DNA from: Streptomyces tateyamensis
GTDB lineage: Bacteria; Actinomycetota; Actinomycetes; Streptomycetales; Streptomycetaceae
Direction of reading: 5' to 3'
Assembly (NCBI RefSeq): GCF_003205575.1
Contig: NZ_PYBW01000055.1
Location: 1-64,000, forward strand
Length of the DNA stretch: 64,000 bases
Part shown: piece by piece, positions 18,156-26,405 of the stretch
How positions within the stretch are numbered: the first letter of the stretch is position 1
How the letters are laid out: each line of letters starts with the position of its first letter
The notes under the pieces: model-generated
Told to the model about the DNA's origin: nothing
The model's database searches: none
What the model saw: only the letters and a program-made list of their open reading frames with translations
Translations under genes and position numbers: made by a program

Positions 18156-18857
18156 GCCGGATCGGCCAGGTGCTCGACGACGTATTTGTGCACGTCACCC
18201 AGTCCTCCGTCCGCGTCCCAGTCGATTCAGTTCAGCAGCCGCTGGATCCGGTCCGAGCTGCCAAAGAGTGATCGCCCCGCGTGCGCCTCCTCGACGCGAC
18301 CCAGATCCCCGACCACCCGCCGCGAGTCATCGTCGGCTACATCAGCGTGCACCTGACCAACACCAAGTCGTCGGGCTGACAGGCGACGGCGGGCCCGGGC
18401 CACCGTCGCCTGTCGCCGCGCACCCTCCAGGCATGCGGCCAAACCCGGCCTTTCTTCCGACCATCAACCGTCACGACAGCCTGTAAGCGACCCTCAAGAT
18501 GGCTCGGCACCACCCCGCAGCGGCGTCCTCACGGACACGGCCACACCCGTTGCGAGCCACTCACAGTGTGCACCGGTTGTGCACCGGCCCCCCTGCGGAC
18601 GTCCATCTGTGCAGGTCAGGTCATGTTCATGCATTACTTCGACCTGAGACCCCTCTGAGCTGCGGGAACGCGGTTCGATCTCGCATCGTTTCCGCAGGTC
18701 AGACACCTTTCTGACCTGCGGAAACGCTGTTCGGACCCTTCATCGACCGTCTGACGGCTCGCGATGCGACATGGGAGTGAAACGGAGAACGGGCGCGCTG
18801 AGCCCCACCAGCTTCTCCTCGACGTCAGTTCTGGTCGGGGCGGTGCCACCCCGCCTG
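18156..18857. other. Noncoding, repeat-bearing stretch upstream of the Fic gene
   Basis: About 700 bases without a convincing gene. A short plus-strand frame near 18285-18380 reads LLDATQIPDHPPRVIVGYISV, and may be a remnant of an unknown gene. GCAGGTCAG (18611) and a CTGAGCTGCGGGAACGCGGTTCG copy (about 18655) lie before the large hairpin at 18687. Confidence 0.5.
18687..18726. repeat. GCAGGTCAG hairpin 3
   Basis: A perfect 17-bp inverted repeat (18687-18703 and 18710-18726) around CACCTT. The 3' arm, CTGACCTGCGGAAACG, is followed by CTGTTCGGA; the glnA-side hairpin has CTGACCTGCACCGACG followed by CCGTTCGGA. The shared core and tail mark one repeat family on both sides of the Fic gene. Confidence 0.7.
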
Positions 18858-19856
18858 CTACGGCCGGTCAGCGGTGGACGCGTTGAGCACGTCCGTGTCC
18901 CTGCCCAGGGCTGTGGTCTGCTGCCTTGTGGTGACCTCGGGCTCGGCGGACCGGTGGGGCTGCGGGACTGCGGCTGCGGCTGCGGCTGCGGCTGCGGCCT
19001 TCCGGCCGGGGCGCGGTGCGATCGCGGCGCAGGCGATGGCGGCGACCAGCAGAATCGCCGCGATGACTTCCATCGCCGAGGTGAAGCCGGACATGAAGGC
19101 GTCGCGGACGGCGGCGGCCAGCGCGGGCCCCTGGGCGCCGAGGTGGGCCGCGACTTCGAGTCCGCCGGCGGCGGAGTGGTGCACGGTCTGGGCGGCCTGG
19201 GCGGGCAGGCGGGACAGGTCGTCGGGCAGTGCGGAGCGGTAGTGGCTGGAGAACACCGAGCCCATCAGCGCGATGCCGATCGCGGAGCCGACCTCGCGGG
19301 CGGTGTCGTTCATGGCCGAGGCCACCCCCTGGCTGTCGGGGCCGAGGGAGTCGACGATGGAGCTGGTGCCGGTGGCACTGGTCAGGCCGATGCCGGCCCC
19401 GGCGAGGACCAGGGCGCCGAGGAAGGGCAGGTAGCCGCTGTCGGCGTGCAGGCGGGTCAGCCAGAACATGCCGCCGGCCAGGAACAGCAGGCCCGTGGGC
19501 ATGACCGCCTTGACACCCAGGCGCTTGGCCAGGCGCGGTGTGACCACTGAGGTGGGCAGGACGACGGCCGCGACAGGTATCAGTGCGACCGCACTGTGCA
19601 GCGGGCTGTAGCCGAGGATCAGCTGGAGGAACTGCAGACCGACGAAGAAGAACCCGAAGACGGCCATGAACTGGACCAGGATCGCCAGCGTGCCCGCGCC
19701 GAAGCCGCGCAGTCCGAACAGGCGCGGGTCCAGCAGCGGATGGCGGCTGCGCAGGCCCAGGAAAACGTATGCGCCCAGCGCCACCACGGCGACCGCGAAC
19801 GCGGCGAGGACCGCCGGGCGGGTCCAGCCCCGGTCGTTGCCCTCGATGATCCCGGG
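18858..19856 (-). pseudogene. C-terminal part of a DHA2-type MFS drug exporter (truncated)
   Basis: About 333 residues matching transmembrane helices 7-14 of a 14-helix DHA2 exporter. It starts abruptly at IIEGNDRGW and continues through HPLLDPRLFGLRGF, QFLQLILGYSPLHSAVAL, LAGAGIGLTSATGTSSIVD and ASAMNDTAREVGSAIGIALMG, ending with an Ala-rich tail. The first six or seven helices are missing. Upstream it abuts, in a shifted frame, the end of another MFS gene at a CCCGGG hexamer (19851-19856). No start codon with a ribosome-binding site restores a whole transporter, so it is probably non-functional. Confidence 0.75.
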
Positions 19857-20320
19857 GCGTCCGACAGAAAGGGGACGCCGCCGGCGAGTTGGACCCCCGC
19901 ATGGGCCTTGACGTCGGCCGGGATCGCCGGGCTCCGCTCGACGGTGGTGAGGAAGGACGCCGTGAGCGTGGCGATCATGATCGACCCGGCCAGTGCGGTA
20001 CCGATGGAAGCACCGAGGTTGGTGACAGTGTTCTGGATACCGCCGACGTCGGCGCTCTGGTCGTCCGGCACGGCGGACACGGTGACCGACCCGAGCTGGG
20101 AGGCGAGCGCTCCCATGCCGCCTCCGATCAGCAGGAGGGGGATGGTGACGATCTCCGCTCCCGCGTCGGTGTCGAGGGCCGCCAGCAGAACGACGGCGCC
20201 AAGGAGCATCGAGAGGACTCCGAGCCGCACCACGCGGCGCGGCGAGACGTTCGGGAGCAGGCGAGGGATCGCGATCGCGGCGGCCAGGAGCGTCACGGAG
20301 AGCGGCAGGATGCGGACCCC
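19856..20320 (-). pseudogene. C-terminal fragment of a second DHA2-type MFS exporter
   Basis: About 155 residues from [15 protein letters not shown] through [11 protein letters not shown]-like, [21 protein letters not shown] and [21 protein letters not shown], which are helices 9-14 of a DHA2 exporter distinct from the neighbouring fragment. It lacks the N-terminal two thirds, where an M24 peptidase fragment on the other strand takes over at about 20320. It loses its own stop at the junction with the other MFS fragment. Confidence 0.72.
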
Positions 20321-20530
20321 GGTCACGGCATCGGCCTGACCACACACGAACCGCCCTACATGGTCGAGGGCGAGCAGCAGCACCTCGTCCCCGGCATGTG
20401 CTTCTCCATCGAACCGGGCATCTACCTCCCCGGTCGCTTCGGAGTCCGGATCGAGGACATCGTGACCGTCACCGAGACCGGCGGTCGCAGGTTCAACAAC
20501 ACACCACGCGACCTGACCGTCGTCTCCTGA
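20321..20530 (+). pseudogene. C-terminal fragment of an M24 Xaa-Pro aminopeptidase
   Basis: Sixty-nine codons plus stop, beginning exactly at [17 protein letters not shown]. That motif holds the metal-binding His of M24 peptidases. It continues through [17 protein letters not shown] and [14 protein letters not shown]. About the first 300 residues are missing; the upstream bases belong to the MFS fragment on the other strand. No start codon is available, so this is a remnant. Confidence 0.78.
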
Positions 20531-20622
20531 CTCCGACCGCCCTCGCCGTGCATCTGGAGAATCATGGGTGCCTCTCCGGGGCTGGGCAGACGGCCTCCGA
20601 CAGATCAACTCGACCGCGCGTC

Positions 20623-21699
20623 CTACGCCGGGGTCAGGGCCAGCAGGGCCAGGTCGTCGGCGGCGGTGGCGCCGTGGGCGCTCACGTCCTCGGCCAGGAA
20701 GGAGACGAGTTGCTCGGGGGTGACCGCGGCGCGGGCCTGGAAGCGGGTGGCGAGGCGGTCGGTGAGGGGGTAGAACCGGCCCTCGGCGTCGCGGGCCTCG
20801 GTGAGGCCGTCGGTGTGCAGCAGCAGGGTCTGGCCGCCGGCCAGCGGGACGGTGGCCGGCGCCACGGCGGGGTGGGCCCGCAGGTGGCCCAGGCCGAGCG
20901 GGAGGTCCTGGCGGCAGTGGACGGTCCGGACCATGCCGCCGTCCAGCAGCACCGGGTCGAGGTGGCCCCGGTTGACCACCGTGACCGCGTCGCCGCCGGC
21001 CCGGTGCTCGACCAGGAGAGCAGTGACGAAGAGCTCCTCGTCCCCGCTCTCCAGGGCGCCGCGCCGCACCTGGCGGTCCAGGAGCTCGCCGAGCTCGGTG
21101 AGGTCGGCGACCTCGTGGGCGGTGGCCCGGAAGGCGCCGAGCAGGTCGGCCACCGTGCGCACCGCCTCCAGGCCCTTGCCCCGGACGTCGCCCAGCAGTA
21201 CCCGGGTGCCGAACCTGGTCTGGCACACCTCGTACAGGTCGCCGCCGATCGCCACCTCGGCCTGGGCGGCCCGGTAGCGGCCGGCCGCGTGCAGCTGGCC
21301 GACCTGCTCGGGCACCGGGTGCAGCACGGTGCGCTGCAGCGCCTCGCTCACCGTGCGGGCCCGCACCAGGAACCGGGCCTGCCGGATCCGCTGGTGCGCC
21401 AGCAGCACCCCGGCCAGCGCGGCGAGCAGGGTGGAGAGGTAGACCCACAGGTGGTGGTGCTCGTAGAGGTGGCCGGCCCGCGCGGCCAGCAGCAGCTGCA
21501 GCACCAGGGCGCCCACGCCGGAGGCGGCGGTGGCCGCCGGCCCGAAGCCGAAGGCGACCAGCACGGGCAGCGCGGTGAGCAGGAAGCCGGCCGCGGTGGC
21601 CTGCGGGAAGGCCACCTCGATCACGAAGTCGAGCAGGACCAGCAGGCTCGGGAGCCAGCGCACCCAGTGCGGGGGAAGGCCGACCTCGCGCTCGGACAT
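20623..21699 (-). CDS. Membrane PP2C/SpoIIE-type serine phosphatase
   Basis: A 358-residue protein. The N-terminal about 100 residues hold three or four transmembrane helices (WLPSLLVLLDFVIEVAF, LLTALPVLVAFGFG, LWVYLSTLLAALAGVLLA). A SpoIIE domain follows: VGGD-type motif EVAIGGDLYEV, LLGDVRGKGLEAV, VNRGHLDPVLL and LLLHTDGLTEARD. In streptomycetes such phosphatases usually act on anti-sigma antagonists in SigB-like partner-switching networks. No kinase or antagonist gene is adjacent, so partners are unknown. ATG at 21699 has GAGGAGGG upstream. Confidence 0.9.
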   Translation of the reverse strand: MSEREVGLPPHWVRWLPSLLVLLDFVIEVAFPQATAAGFLLTALPVLVAFGFGPAATAASGVGALVLQLLLAARAGHLYEHHHLWVYLSTLLAALAGVLLAHQRIRQARFLVRARTVSEALQRTVLHPVPEQVGQLHAAGRYRAAQAEVAIGGDLYEVCQTRFGTRVLLGDVRGKGLEAVRTVADLLGAFRATAHEVADLTELGELLDRQVRRGALESGDEELFVTALLVEHRAGGDAVTVVNRGHLDPVLLDGGMVRTVHCRQDLPLGLGHLRAHPAVAPATVPLAGGQTLLLHTDGLTEARDAEGRFYPLTDRLATRFQARAAVTPEQLVSFLAEDVSAHGATAADDLALLALTPA

Positions 21700-21765
21700 G
21701 TCGGCCCTCCTCGGGAGCGGTGGTTCGGTGGTGCCTTGGAAGTCTCCATGGTCACCCACTGCGGC

Positions 21766-21802
21766 CCCGCCCGGCCGATGGCGTTCGGCCCGGCCGGGCG
21801 GG
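21766..21802 (-). terminator. Probable terminator of the P450 gene
   Basis: An 11-bp perfect inverted repeat (CCCGCCCGGCC at 21766 and its complement at 21792) with a 15-nt loop, just past the minus-strand P450 stop codon. It lies between the P450 gene and the phosphatase start. Confidence 0.55.
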
Positions 21803-21815
21803 ACCTTGGTCCTGT

Positions 21816-23039
21816 TCAGCCGGCCAGGAGGAGGGGGAAGGACTCGAAGCCGCGCAGCACCAGCCGGGCCCGGCGCACCGGCTCGCCGGCCCGGGCCAGG
21901 GTGGGGAACCGGTTCAGCAGCGCGGGCAGCGCGGTGGTGGCCTCCAGCTTGGCCAGCTGCGCGCCCAGGCAGTAGTGCACGCCGCCGCCGAAGGAGAGCG
22001 GCTGGCTGTCGGTGCGCAGCGGGTCGAAGACGTCGGGGTCCACGTACCGGGCGCCGTCCCGGTTGGCACCGCCGAGCAGCAGGAAGAGCCCGCCCTTCTC
22101 CGGCACCGGCACCCCGGCCACGCTCAGGCCGGCGGCCAGCGGCACCCGGGTGGTCAGCTGCACCGGGGACTCGTAGCGCAGCACCTCCTCGGTGAACGAG
22201 GCCGGCGCGATCCGCCCCGTGCGCAGCCCGTCCAGCGTCCACGGGTGCCGGAACACCAGGTCCAGGCCGTTGCCGAGCAGGTTGGTGGTGGTCTCGAAGC
22301 CGGCCACCAGCAGCAGCACCAGGTTGGCCAGCAGCTCCTCGTCGCTGAGACGCTGCTCGGCTCCGTCGACCACCTGGACCAGTGCGCTGACCAGGTCCTC
22401 GCGCGGGTGGGCACGGCGCTGCGCGGCGAGCTCGGCGAAGTAGCCGCGCAGCTCCTCGGTGGCCTCGTCGGCGGCGGCCAGCTCCTCCGAGCCGGCCAGC
22501 ACCTCCAGCGCGACCGTCAGGTCGGTGGCCAGCGCGCGGAACCGGTAGCGGTCCTGCTCGGGCACGCCGAGCAGCTCGCAGATCACCCCGACCGGCAGCC
22601 GGAAGGCGAAGGTGTCCATGAAGTCCACCGGCGTGCCGCCGGCGCCGAGTTCGGCCAGCTCGTCCAGCATCCGGGCCACTGCCGCCTCGACCGCCGGGGC
22701 CAGCAGCGCGATCCGGCGGGCGGTGAAGACGGAGGCGATCAGCGAGCGCACCCGGGCGTGGTGCGGGGCGTTGGTCCACAGGATCGAGTTGCTGATCGTC
22801 ACCAGTGAGCTGTGCTCGGCGAAGGTCGGCTCGAACGCCTCGTGGTGCTCCCGGGCCGGCACGCCGAACTTCGGGTCGCGCAGCAGCTGGTGGACCGTCG
22901 CGTAGTCGGTGGCGAGCAGCATGTCGTCCCAGACCGGGACGGCCGGGCCCAGCTCGCGGGCCCGCCGGTAGAGGGGGTAGGGATCGGCCGCCGCCTCGGG
23001 CGACATCAGCGCGTTGATGATCTCGGTACCTTCGTCCAT
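21816..23039 (-). CDS. Cytochrome P450
   Basis: A 407-residue soluble bacterial P450. It has the I-helix oxygen-activation motif AGFETTTN, the K-helix ExxR in EEVLRYESPVQ, and the heme-binding loop FGGGVHYCLGAQLA with the cysteine ligand. It needs a ferredoxin and reductase; none adjoins, though a ferredoxin gene lies at 45.2 kb. Substrate cannot be told from sequence alone. ATG at 23039 is the start. It diverges from the ArsC-like gene with a 70-bp gap. The arrangement as a lone P450 suggests a tailoring or detoxifying role rather than a cluster member (inference). Confidence 0.93.
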   Translation of the reverse strand: MDEGTEIINALMSPEAAADPYPLYRRARELGPAVPVWDDMLLATDYATVHQLLRDPKFGVPAREHHEAFEPTFAEHSSLVTISNSILWTNAPHHARVRSLIASVFTARRIALLAPAVEAAVARMLDELAELGAGGTPVDFMDTFAFRLPVGVICELLGVPEQDRYRFRALATDLTVALEVLAGSEELAAADEATEELRGYFAELAAQRRAHPREDLVSALVQVVDGAEQRLSDEELLANLVLLLVAGFETTTNLLGNGLDLVFRHPWTLDGLRTGRIAPASFTEEVLRYESPVQLTTRVPLAAGLSVAGVPVPEKGGLFLLLGGANRDGARYVDPDVFDPLRTDSQPLSFGGGVHYCLGAQLAKLEATTALPALLNRFPTLARAGEPVRRARLVLRGFESFPLLLAG

Positions 23040-23097
23040 GCCCCAGACAACCGCCGCCCGCCACGGCAGAGTTCCCGTACCTGGCGGTACTCCTGCG

Positions 23098-23103
23098 TAG
23101 GCT
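23098..23103 (+). promoter_or_regulatory. -10-like box TAGGCT of a leaderless start
   Basis: TAGGCT is followed by exactly 6 nt and then the ATG at 23110. No Shine-Dalgarno sequence is present. Confidence 0.5.
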
Positions 23104-23109
23104 GGCGGC

Positions 23110-23469
23110 ATGGAGATCTGGATCAACCCGAGATGCACCAAATGCCGGGTGGCGCTGACCGAACTGGACGCGGCCGGCGCCGAGTACACCGTGCGCCGCT
23201 ACCTGGAGGACCCGCCCTCGGTGGCCGAACTGACCGATGTCCTGGAGCGGCTCGCGCTCGACCCGTGGGACATCACCCGGCTCGACGAGGCGGTGGCCAA
23301 GGAGCTGGAGATGCGCGGTTGGGGCCGCACCGCGGCGGACCGCCCGCGCTGGCTGGAGGCGCTGGCGGCGCACCCGATCCTGGTGCAGCGCCCGATCATC
23401 ACGGCGGACGACGGGCACGCGGTGGTGGCCCGCACCCCGGAGGCGCTGCGCTCGGTGCTGCCCTCGTGA
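23110..23469 (+). CDS. ArsC/Spx family protein (arsenate reductase-like)
   Basis: A 119-residue thioredoxin-fold protein of the glutaredoxin-coupled ArsC family. The active-site region is INPRCTKCRVAL, with Cys9 and Cys12. The C-terminal RPIITADDGHAVVARTPEAL matches the family. Many members are not true arsenate reductases, and no arsenic resistance genes adjoin, so the function is left open. The start is supported by TAGGCT 6 nt upstream (leaderless). Its TGA overlaps the GTG start of the next gene, so translation of the two is probably coupled. Confidence 0.85.
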   Translation: MEIWINPRCTKCRVALTELDAAGAEYTVRRYLEDPPSVAELTDVLERLALDPWDITRLDEAVAKELEMRGWGRTAADRPRWLEALAAHPILVQRPIITADDGHAVVARTPEALRSVLPS

Positions 23470-24089
23470 GCAAGGCGGGCGCGGCGGGGGCAGCGGGCAC
23501 GGCGGGGGCGGCGGCCACCACCGAGCCGCCCGGGACGACGACCTGGATCGCCTTCCTGCGCGCCGTCAACGTGGGCGGCCGGGTGGTCAGGATGGAGCGG
23601 CTGCGCGAGCTGTTCGGCGAGCTCGGGCTGACCGGGGTCGGCAGCTACATCCAGAGCGGCAACGTCTTCTTCCGGGGCGAGGCCGGGCTGGACCGGGCCG
23701 CCCTGACCGCCAGGCTGGAGCAACACCTGGAGCAGGCGCTCGGCTTCCCGGTCCCGGTGCTGCTGCGCACGGTGGACGAGGTGGCCGCGGTGCTGGCCGC
23801 CGAGCCGTTCGCCGGCGTCGAGGTCACCCCCGAGGTGCGGCTGAACGTGGTCTTCCTCTCCGAACCGCTGCCGGCCGGCCTGGCGCTGCCGGTGACCTCG
23901 CCCAAGGGCAACCTGGAGCTGGTCTCGGCCACCGCGGGCGAGGCCTTCGTGGTGTGGCGGATCGTCAACGGGCGGCCGCCGAGCGGAACCGACTCGGTCT
24001 TCGGCAAGGAGTGGCGGGGGCACGGCACCAGCCGGTTCCTGCACACTCTGGAGAAGATCCTGGCGGCGGCCCGCAAGGGCGCCAAGTGA
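23466..24089 (+). CDS. DUF1697 family protein
   Basis: A 207-residue protein. After a low-complexity Ala/Gly N-terminus, the DUF1697 pattern begins: TWIAFLRAVNVGGRVV, MERLRELFGELGLTGVGSYIQSGNVFF and VRLNVVFLSEPL. Its C-terminus is GTSRFLHTLEKILA. The family is widespread and uncharacterised. GTG at 23466 overlaps the arsC-like stop (GTGA). It has no separate promoter visible and forms a two-gene unit with the upstream gene. Confidence 0.83.
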   Translation: MSKAGAAGAAGTAGAAATTEPPGTTTWIAFLRAVNVGGRVVRMERLRELFGELGLTGVGSYIQSGNVFFRGEAGLDRAALTARLEQHLEQALGFPVPVLLRTVDEVAAVLAAEPFAGVEVTPEVRLNVVFLSEPLPAGLALPVTSPKGNLELVSATAGEAFVVWRIVNGRPPSGTDSVFGKEWRGHGTSRFLHTLEKILAAARKGAK

Positions 24090-24171
24090 CGCGGCGCCAG
24101 GCGGCGGGTCGTCAGACGGCGGAACGTCAGGCAGCGGGAGGGCGGGCGCCGGAGCGCCAGGCGGCAGGACC

Positions 24172-24435
24172 TCAGGCAGCGGGACGGTCGGCGACCCGGT
24201 AGCGGGCGCCGTCCGGCGTGCGGACCAGCAGCCCAGCGGTGACCAGGTAACGGCGCAGCGCCGGATGGTCGTCGTGCACGGTGCGCAGCGCCTCGTTCAC
24301 CTCGGGCTCGGTGTAGTCCCGATGCGGGGTGAACAGGGTGTCGGCCAGGTGGACCAGCAGTTGCTCGCGGCGGGCCTGCTTGCGCGGGACGGCCACCAGG
24401 CGGCCGTGCGAGAAGAGTGAGGAGACGTCGGACAT
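24172..24435 (-). CDS. DUF2087 domain protein
   Basis: An 87-residue protein matching the DUF2087 pattern: VPRKQARREQLLVHLADTLFTPHRDYTEPEVN followed by HDDHPALRRYLVTAGLLVRTPDGARYRV. In other proteins the domain sits at the C-terminus of ArsR- or TetR-type regulators; here it stands alone. It looks like a small winged-helix fold and might bind DNA. ATG at 24435 is preferred over a start 12 codons earlier on the basis of family length. It converges with the DUF1697 gene. Confidence 0.75.
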   Translation of the reverse strand: MSDVSSLFSHGRLVAVPRKQARREQLLVHLADTLFTPHRDYTEPEVNEALRTVHDDHPALRRYLVTAGLLVRTPDGARYRVADRPAA

Positions 24436-24515
24436 GCCCCCACCCTGACCGCCCACCGCCCGCCGCGGCAACGGGTTTTCACCGGGCGGCGGGCGGCAGC
24501 GCCGTGCTCAGCCGA

Positions 24516-25259
24516 TCAGCCGGTCAGCCGAGCGGCGACCGCGGTGAGCAGGCCCAGGTTGTCGGCGGCCAGCGGGCCGGCCGCGCTCCGTACCGCGGCC
24601 GGGTCGGGCTGCTTCGCCGAGGCCGAGGGCGAAGCAGCGGCCACCAGGGCCGCGGCGTCCTTCTGCATCGCACCCAGGGTGTCCTCCACGCTGACCGGCA
24701 GCGTCGGCAGGCCGCGCTGCAGCGGACCGCCGCTGAGCACCTGGACCGGCACCGCACCCGGACCGCCGGCCGCGGGCACGGAGGGTGCGCCCGGCAGCGA
24801 AGGAACCGCCGCACCGGACGGTGCGCCCGGCAGCGAAGGAACCGCCGCACCGGACGGCGCGCCCGGCAGCGAAGGAACCGCCGCACCGGACGGCGCGCCG
24901 GACACCCCGGGCGCCGGCAGGGTGCCGGGCACGGCCGGCAGCGGGGCGGCCGGCGGCAGCGCGGCCTTGAGCTGGTCCGAGGCGGTGCCCAGGTCGGCCA
25001 GCTTCGCCTTAAGCGCGGCCGGGTCCGCCGCCGCACCGCCGGCCGGGCTGCTCGCGGCGGCCAGCTCGTTCACCTTGGCCAGGACGGCGCCGAGCTTGCC
25101 GGTGACGTCCAGCGTCTTGGCGGCGTCCGGCATCGCGACGGCCGGGCGCACGGCCGTCGGCTGGTCGGGGGTGGCACCGCCGGCGGCGATCCCGGTGCCG
25201 GTGGCGATCACGCCGCCCAGGGCGGTGGTGAGCAGGACCGTGGTCCATCTGCTGTGCAT
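24516..25259 (-). CDS. Secreted Pro/Ala-rich protein with tandem repeats
   Basis: A 247-residue exported protein of unknown function. The signal peptide is MHSRWTTVLLTTALGGVIATGTGIAAGG. A helical region rich in Ala, Lys and Leu follows (about residues 45-95). Next come three copies of a 12-residue repeat, GAPSGAAVPSLP, encoded by three nearly identical 36-bp units. A second helical region (LPVSVEDTLGAMQKDAAALVAAA) and a short end (AVAARLTG) complete it. It may be a cell-surface or small secreted protein. ATG at 25259 is the only start giving a signal peptide. Confidence 0.7.
   Translation of the reverse strand: MHSRWTTVLLTTALGGVIATGTGIAAGGATPDQPTAVRPAVAMPDAAKTLDVTGKLGAVLAKVNELAAASSPAGGAAADPAALKAKLADLGTASDQLKAALPPAAPLPAVPGTLPAPGVSGAPSGAAVPSLPGAPSGAAVPSLPGAPSGAAVPSLPGAPSVPAAGGPGAVPVQVLSGGPLQRGLPTLPVSVEDTLGAMQKDAAALVAAASPSASAKQPDPAAVRSAAGPLAADNLGLLTAVAARLTG
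24785..24892. repeat. Three tandem 36-bp repeats
   Basis: Units at 24785-24820, 24821-24856 and 24857-24892 differ at one base (GTGCGC versus GCGCGC in the third). They encode GAPSGAAVPSLP inside the secreted protein. Copy number should vary easily by slippage. Confidence 0.9.
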
Positions 25260-25500
25260 GGGGTGGGTCTTCCTTCCAGTGGTTCGGAGCCGTTGACGGC
25301 CTGTCTCCACCTTGGGCACCCCCGGTGACCGGTCGCGCGGCCGAGTGGTCCGAACGTGGGTCGGCTCCGGCGCGCCGCGCCACCGGCCTACGCCGGAAGT
25401 CGACCGACGCACCGTCAGCCGCCCCGCCGGGACGACGCACCGCCAGCCGCCGGGCCGCACCACGCACCCCCCGACCGTGGCGCCGTCAGCCGACGCCCCG

Positions 25501-26220
25501 TCAGTCGCCGGCCGGCGCCGCTCCCCACAGCTGCTCGGTGCACCGCGCGTAGACCGCCTGCCAGTGCGGCCACTGGCGCGCCGTCAGGTCGTCGCACTCG
25601 GCCAGCAGTGCCTGCACCTGCTCCTCCGCCACCCCCTCCAGCAGCCAGGCCAGGGCGTCCGGCGCGCTCGGCCCGTCGGCCAGCCGCAGCAGGTCCAGCA
25701 GCTCGCCCAGGGTGCCGACCCGGGACTGCGGGGAGAGCAGCCCGGCCATCACCGGCAGCACCTGCTCCTCCTCGATCCGCAGGTGGGTCTCCAGGCGCGC
25801 CGTCAGCTCCTCCACCGCGTACGCCACCGGCCAGGCGCTGGCCGGGTCCCGGGTGGCGACCCGCATCAGGGTGGTGGTCCGGGTGAACGAGTGGTCCAGG
25901 TTGTGGTGGTCGTCCTCCAACCAGTTGACCAGCAGCCGCAGCTCCGGGGCGAAGCGGCGCAGCAGCGGCCAGAGCCGCACGTCCTCCTGCTCGTGGTGGC
26001 AGGTCAGCATCGCGGTGAGGAAGTCCCAGTGCCGCTGCAACGCCTCCGCACTGGCCTCGTCCCCGGGCTGCAGCAGGCGCAGCGCCGTGGGGATCCGGAC
26101 GAGGTCGCGACGGAGCGCGGCGTGGACGAGTCGCAGGCCGGCGAATCGGACGGGTCGCACGGCCACCGCCGGCTCACTGGGGCCGCGCTGGGCGGGGACG
26201 GACAGCAGTTCGGGCTGCAT
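25501..26220 (-). CDS. Hemerythrin HHE domain protein
   Basis: A 239-residue protein with the four-helix HHE pattern of di-iron ligands: a His-containing first helix, HWDFLTAMLTCHHEQEDVRLWPLL, EDDHHNLDHSF and THLRIEEEQVLPVMAG. The C-terminal helix pair (LAWLLEGVAEEQVQALLA and QWPHWQAVYARCTEQLW) is typical of actinobacterial hemerythrin-like proteins. It probably binds iron and may sense oxygen or nitric oxide. ATG at 26220 has an AAGAGAG site upstream. It is monocistronic. Confidence 0.85.
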   Translation of the reverse strand: MQPELLSVPAQRGPSEPAVAVRPVRFAGLRLVHAALRRDLVRIPTALRLLQPGDEASAEALQRHWDFLTAMLTCHHEQEDVRLWPLLRRFAPELRLLVNWLEDDHHNLDHSFTRTTTLMRVATRDPASAWPVAYAVEELTARLETHLRIEEEQVLPVMAGLLSPQSRVGTLGELLDLLRLADGPSAPDALAWLLEGVAEEQVQALLAECDDLTARQWPHWQAVYARCTEQLWGAAPAGD

Positions 26221-26405
26221 GGCACTCTCTTTTGGACTGTCATGACGGGCTCGGGGACACCGGCTGCCCCTCGTGATCACCAGGAGGGGGAAGCCGGTCT
26301 CCAATGTGCTGACAGTCGATCAGAGTCGAATCAATACCCGATTGCCGTGCAGGTCACAGCGGTGCACCGGACAAAACGGGCAGCCGGCGGGGGCGCGCCG
26401 GGCGG

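Noticed and set aside
18664-18690. tRNA-like GGTTCGATCTCGC
   Set aside because: It resembles a T-loop, but no cloverleaf can be drawn: the T stem does not pair and no acceptor or anticodon arm is present. It belongs to the hairpin repeat family.
18858-20320. One intact MFS transporter with a sequencing frameshift
   Set aside because: The two parts overlap in the regions they represent (both cover helices 9-14), so they come from two different genes rather than one frameshifted gene.
20321-20530. M24 peptidase fragment as an independent small gene
   Set aside because: It starts in the middle of a conserved motif, has no start codon or ribosome-binding site, and lacks most metal ligands.
24785-24892. 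CRISPR-like array
   Set aside because: The 36-bp units are direct tandem copies with no spacers and lie inside a coding frame. No CRISPR array or cas gene was seen anywhere in the window.
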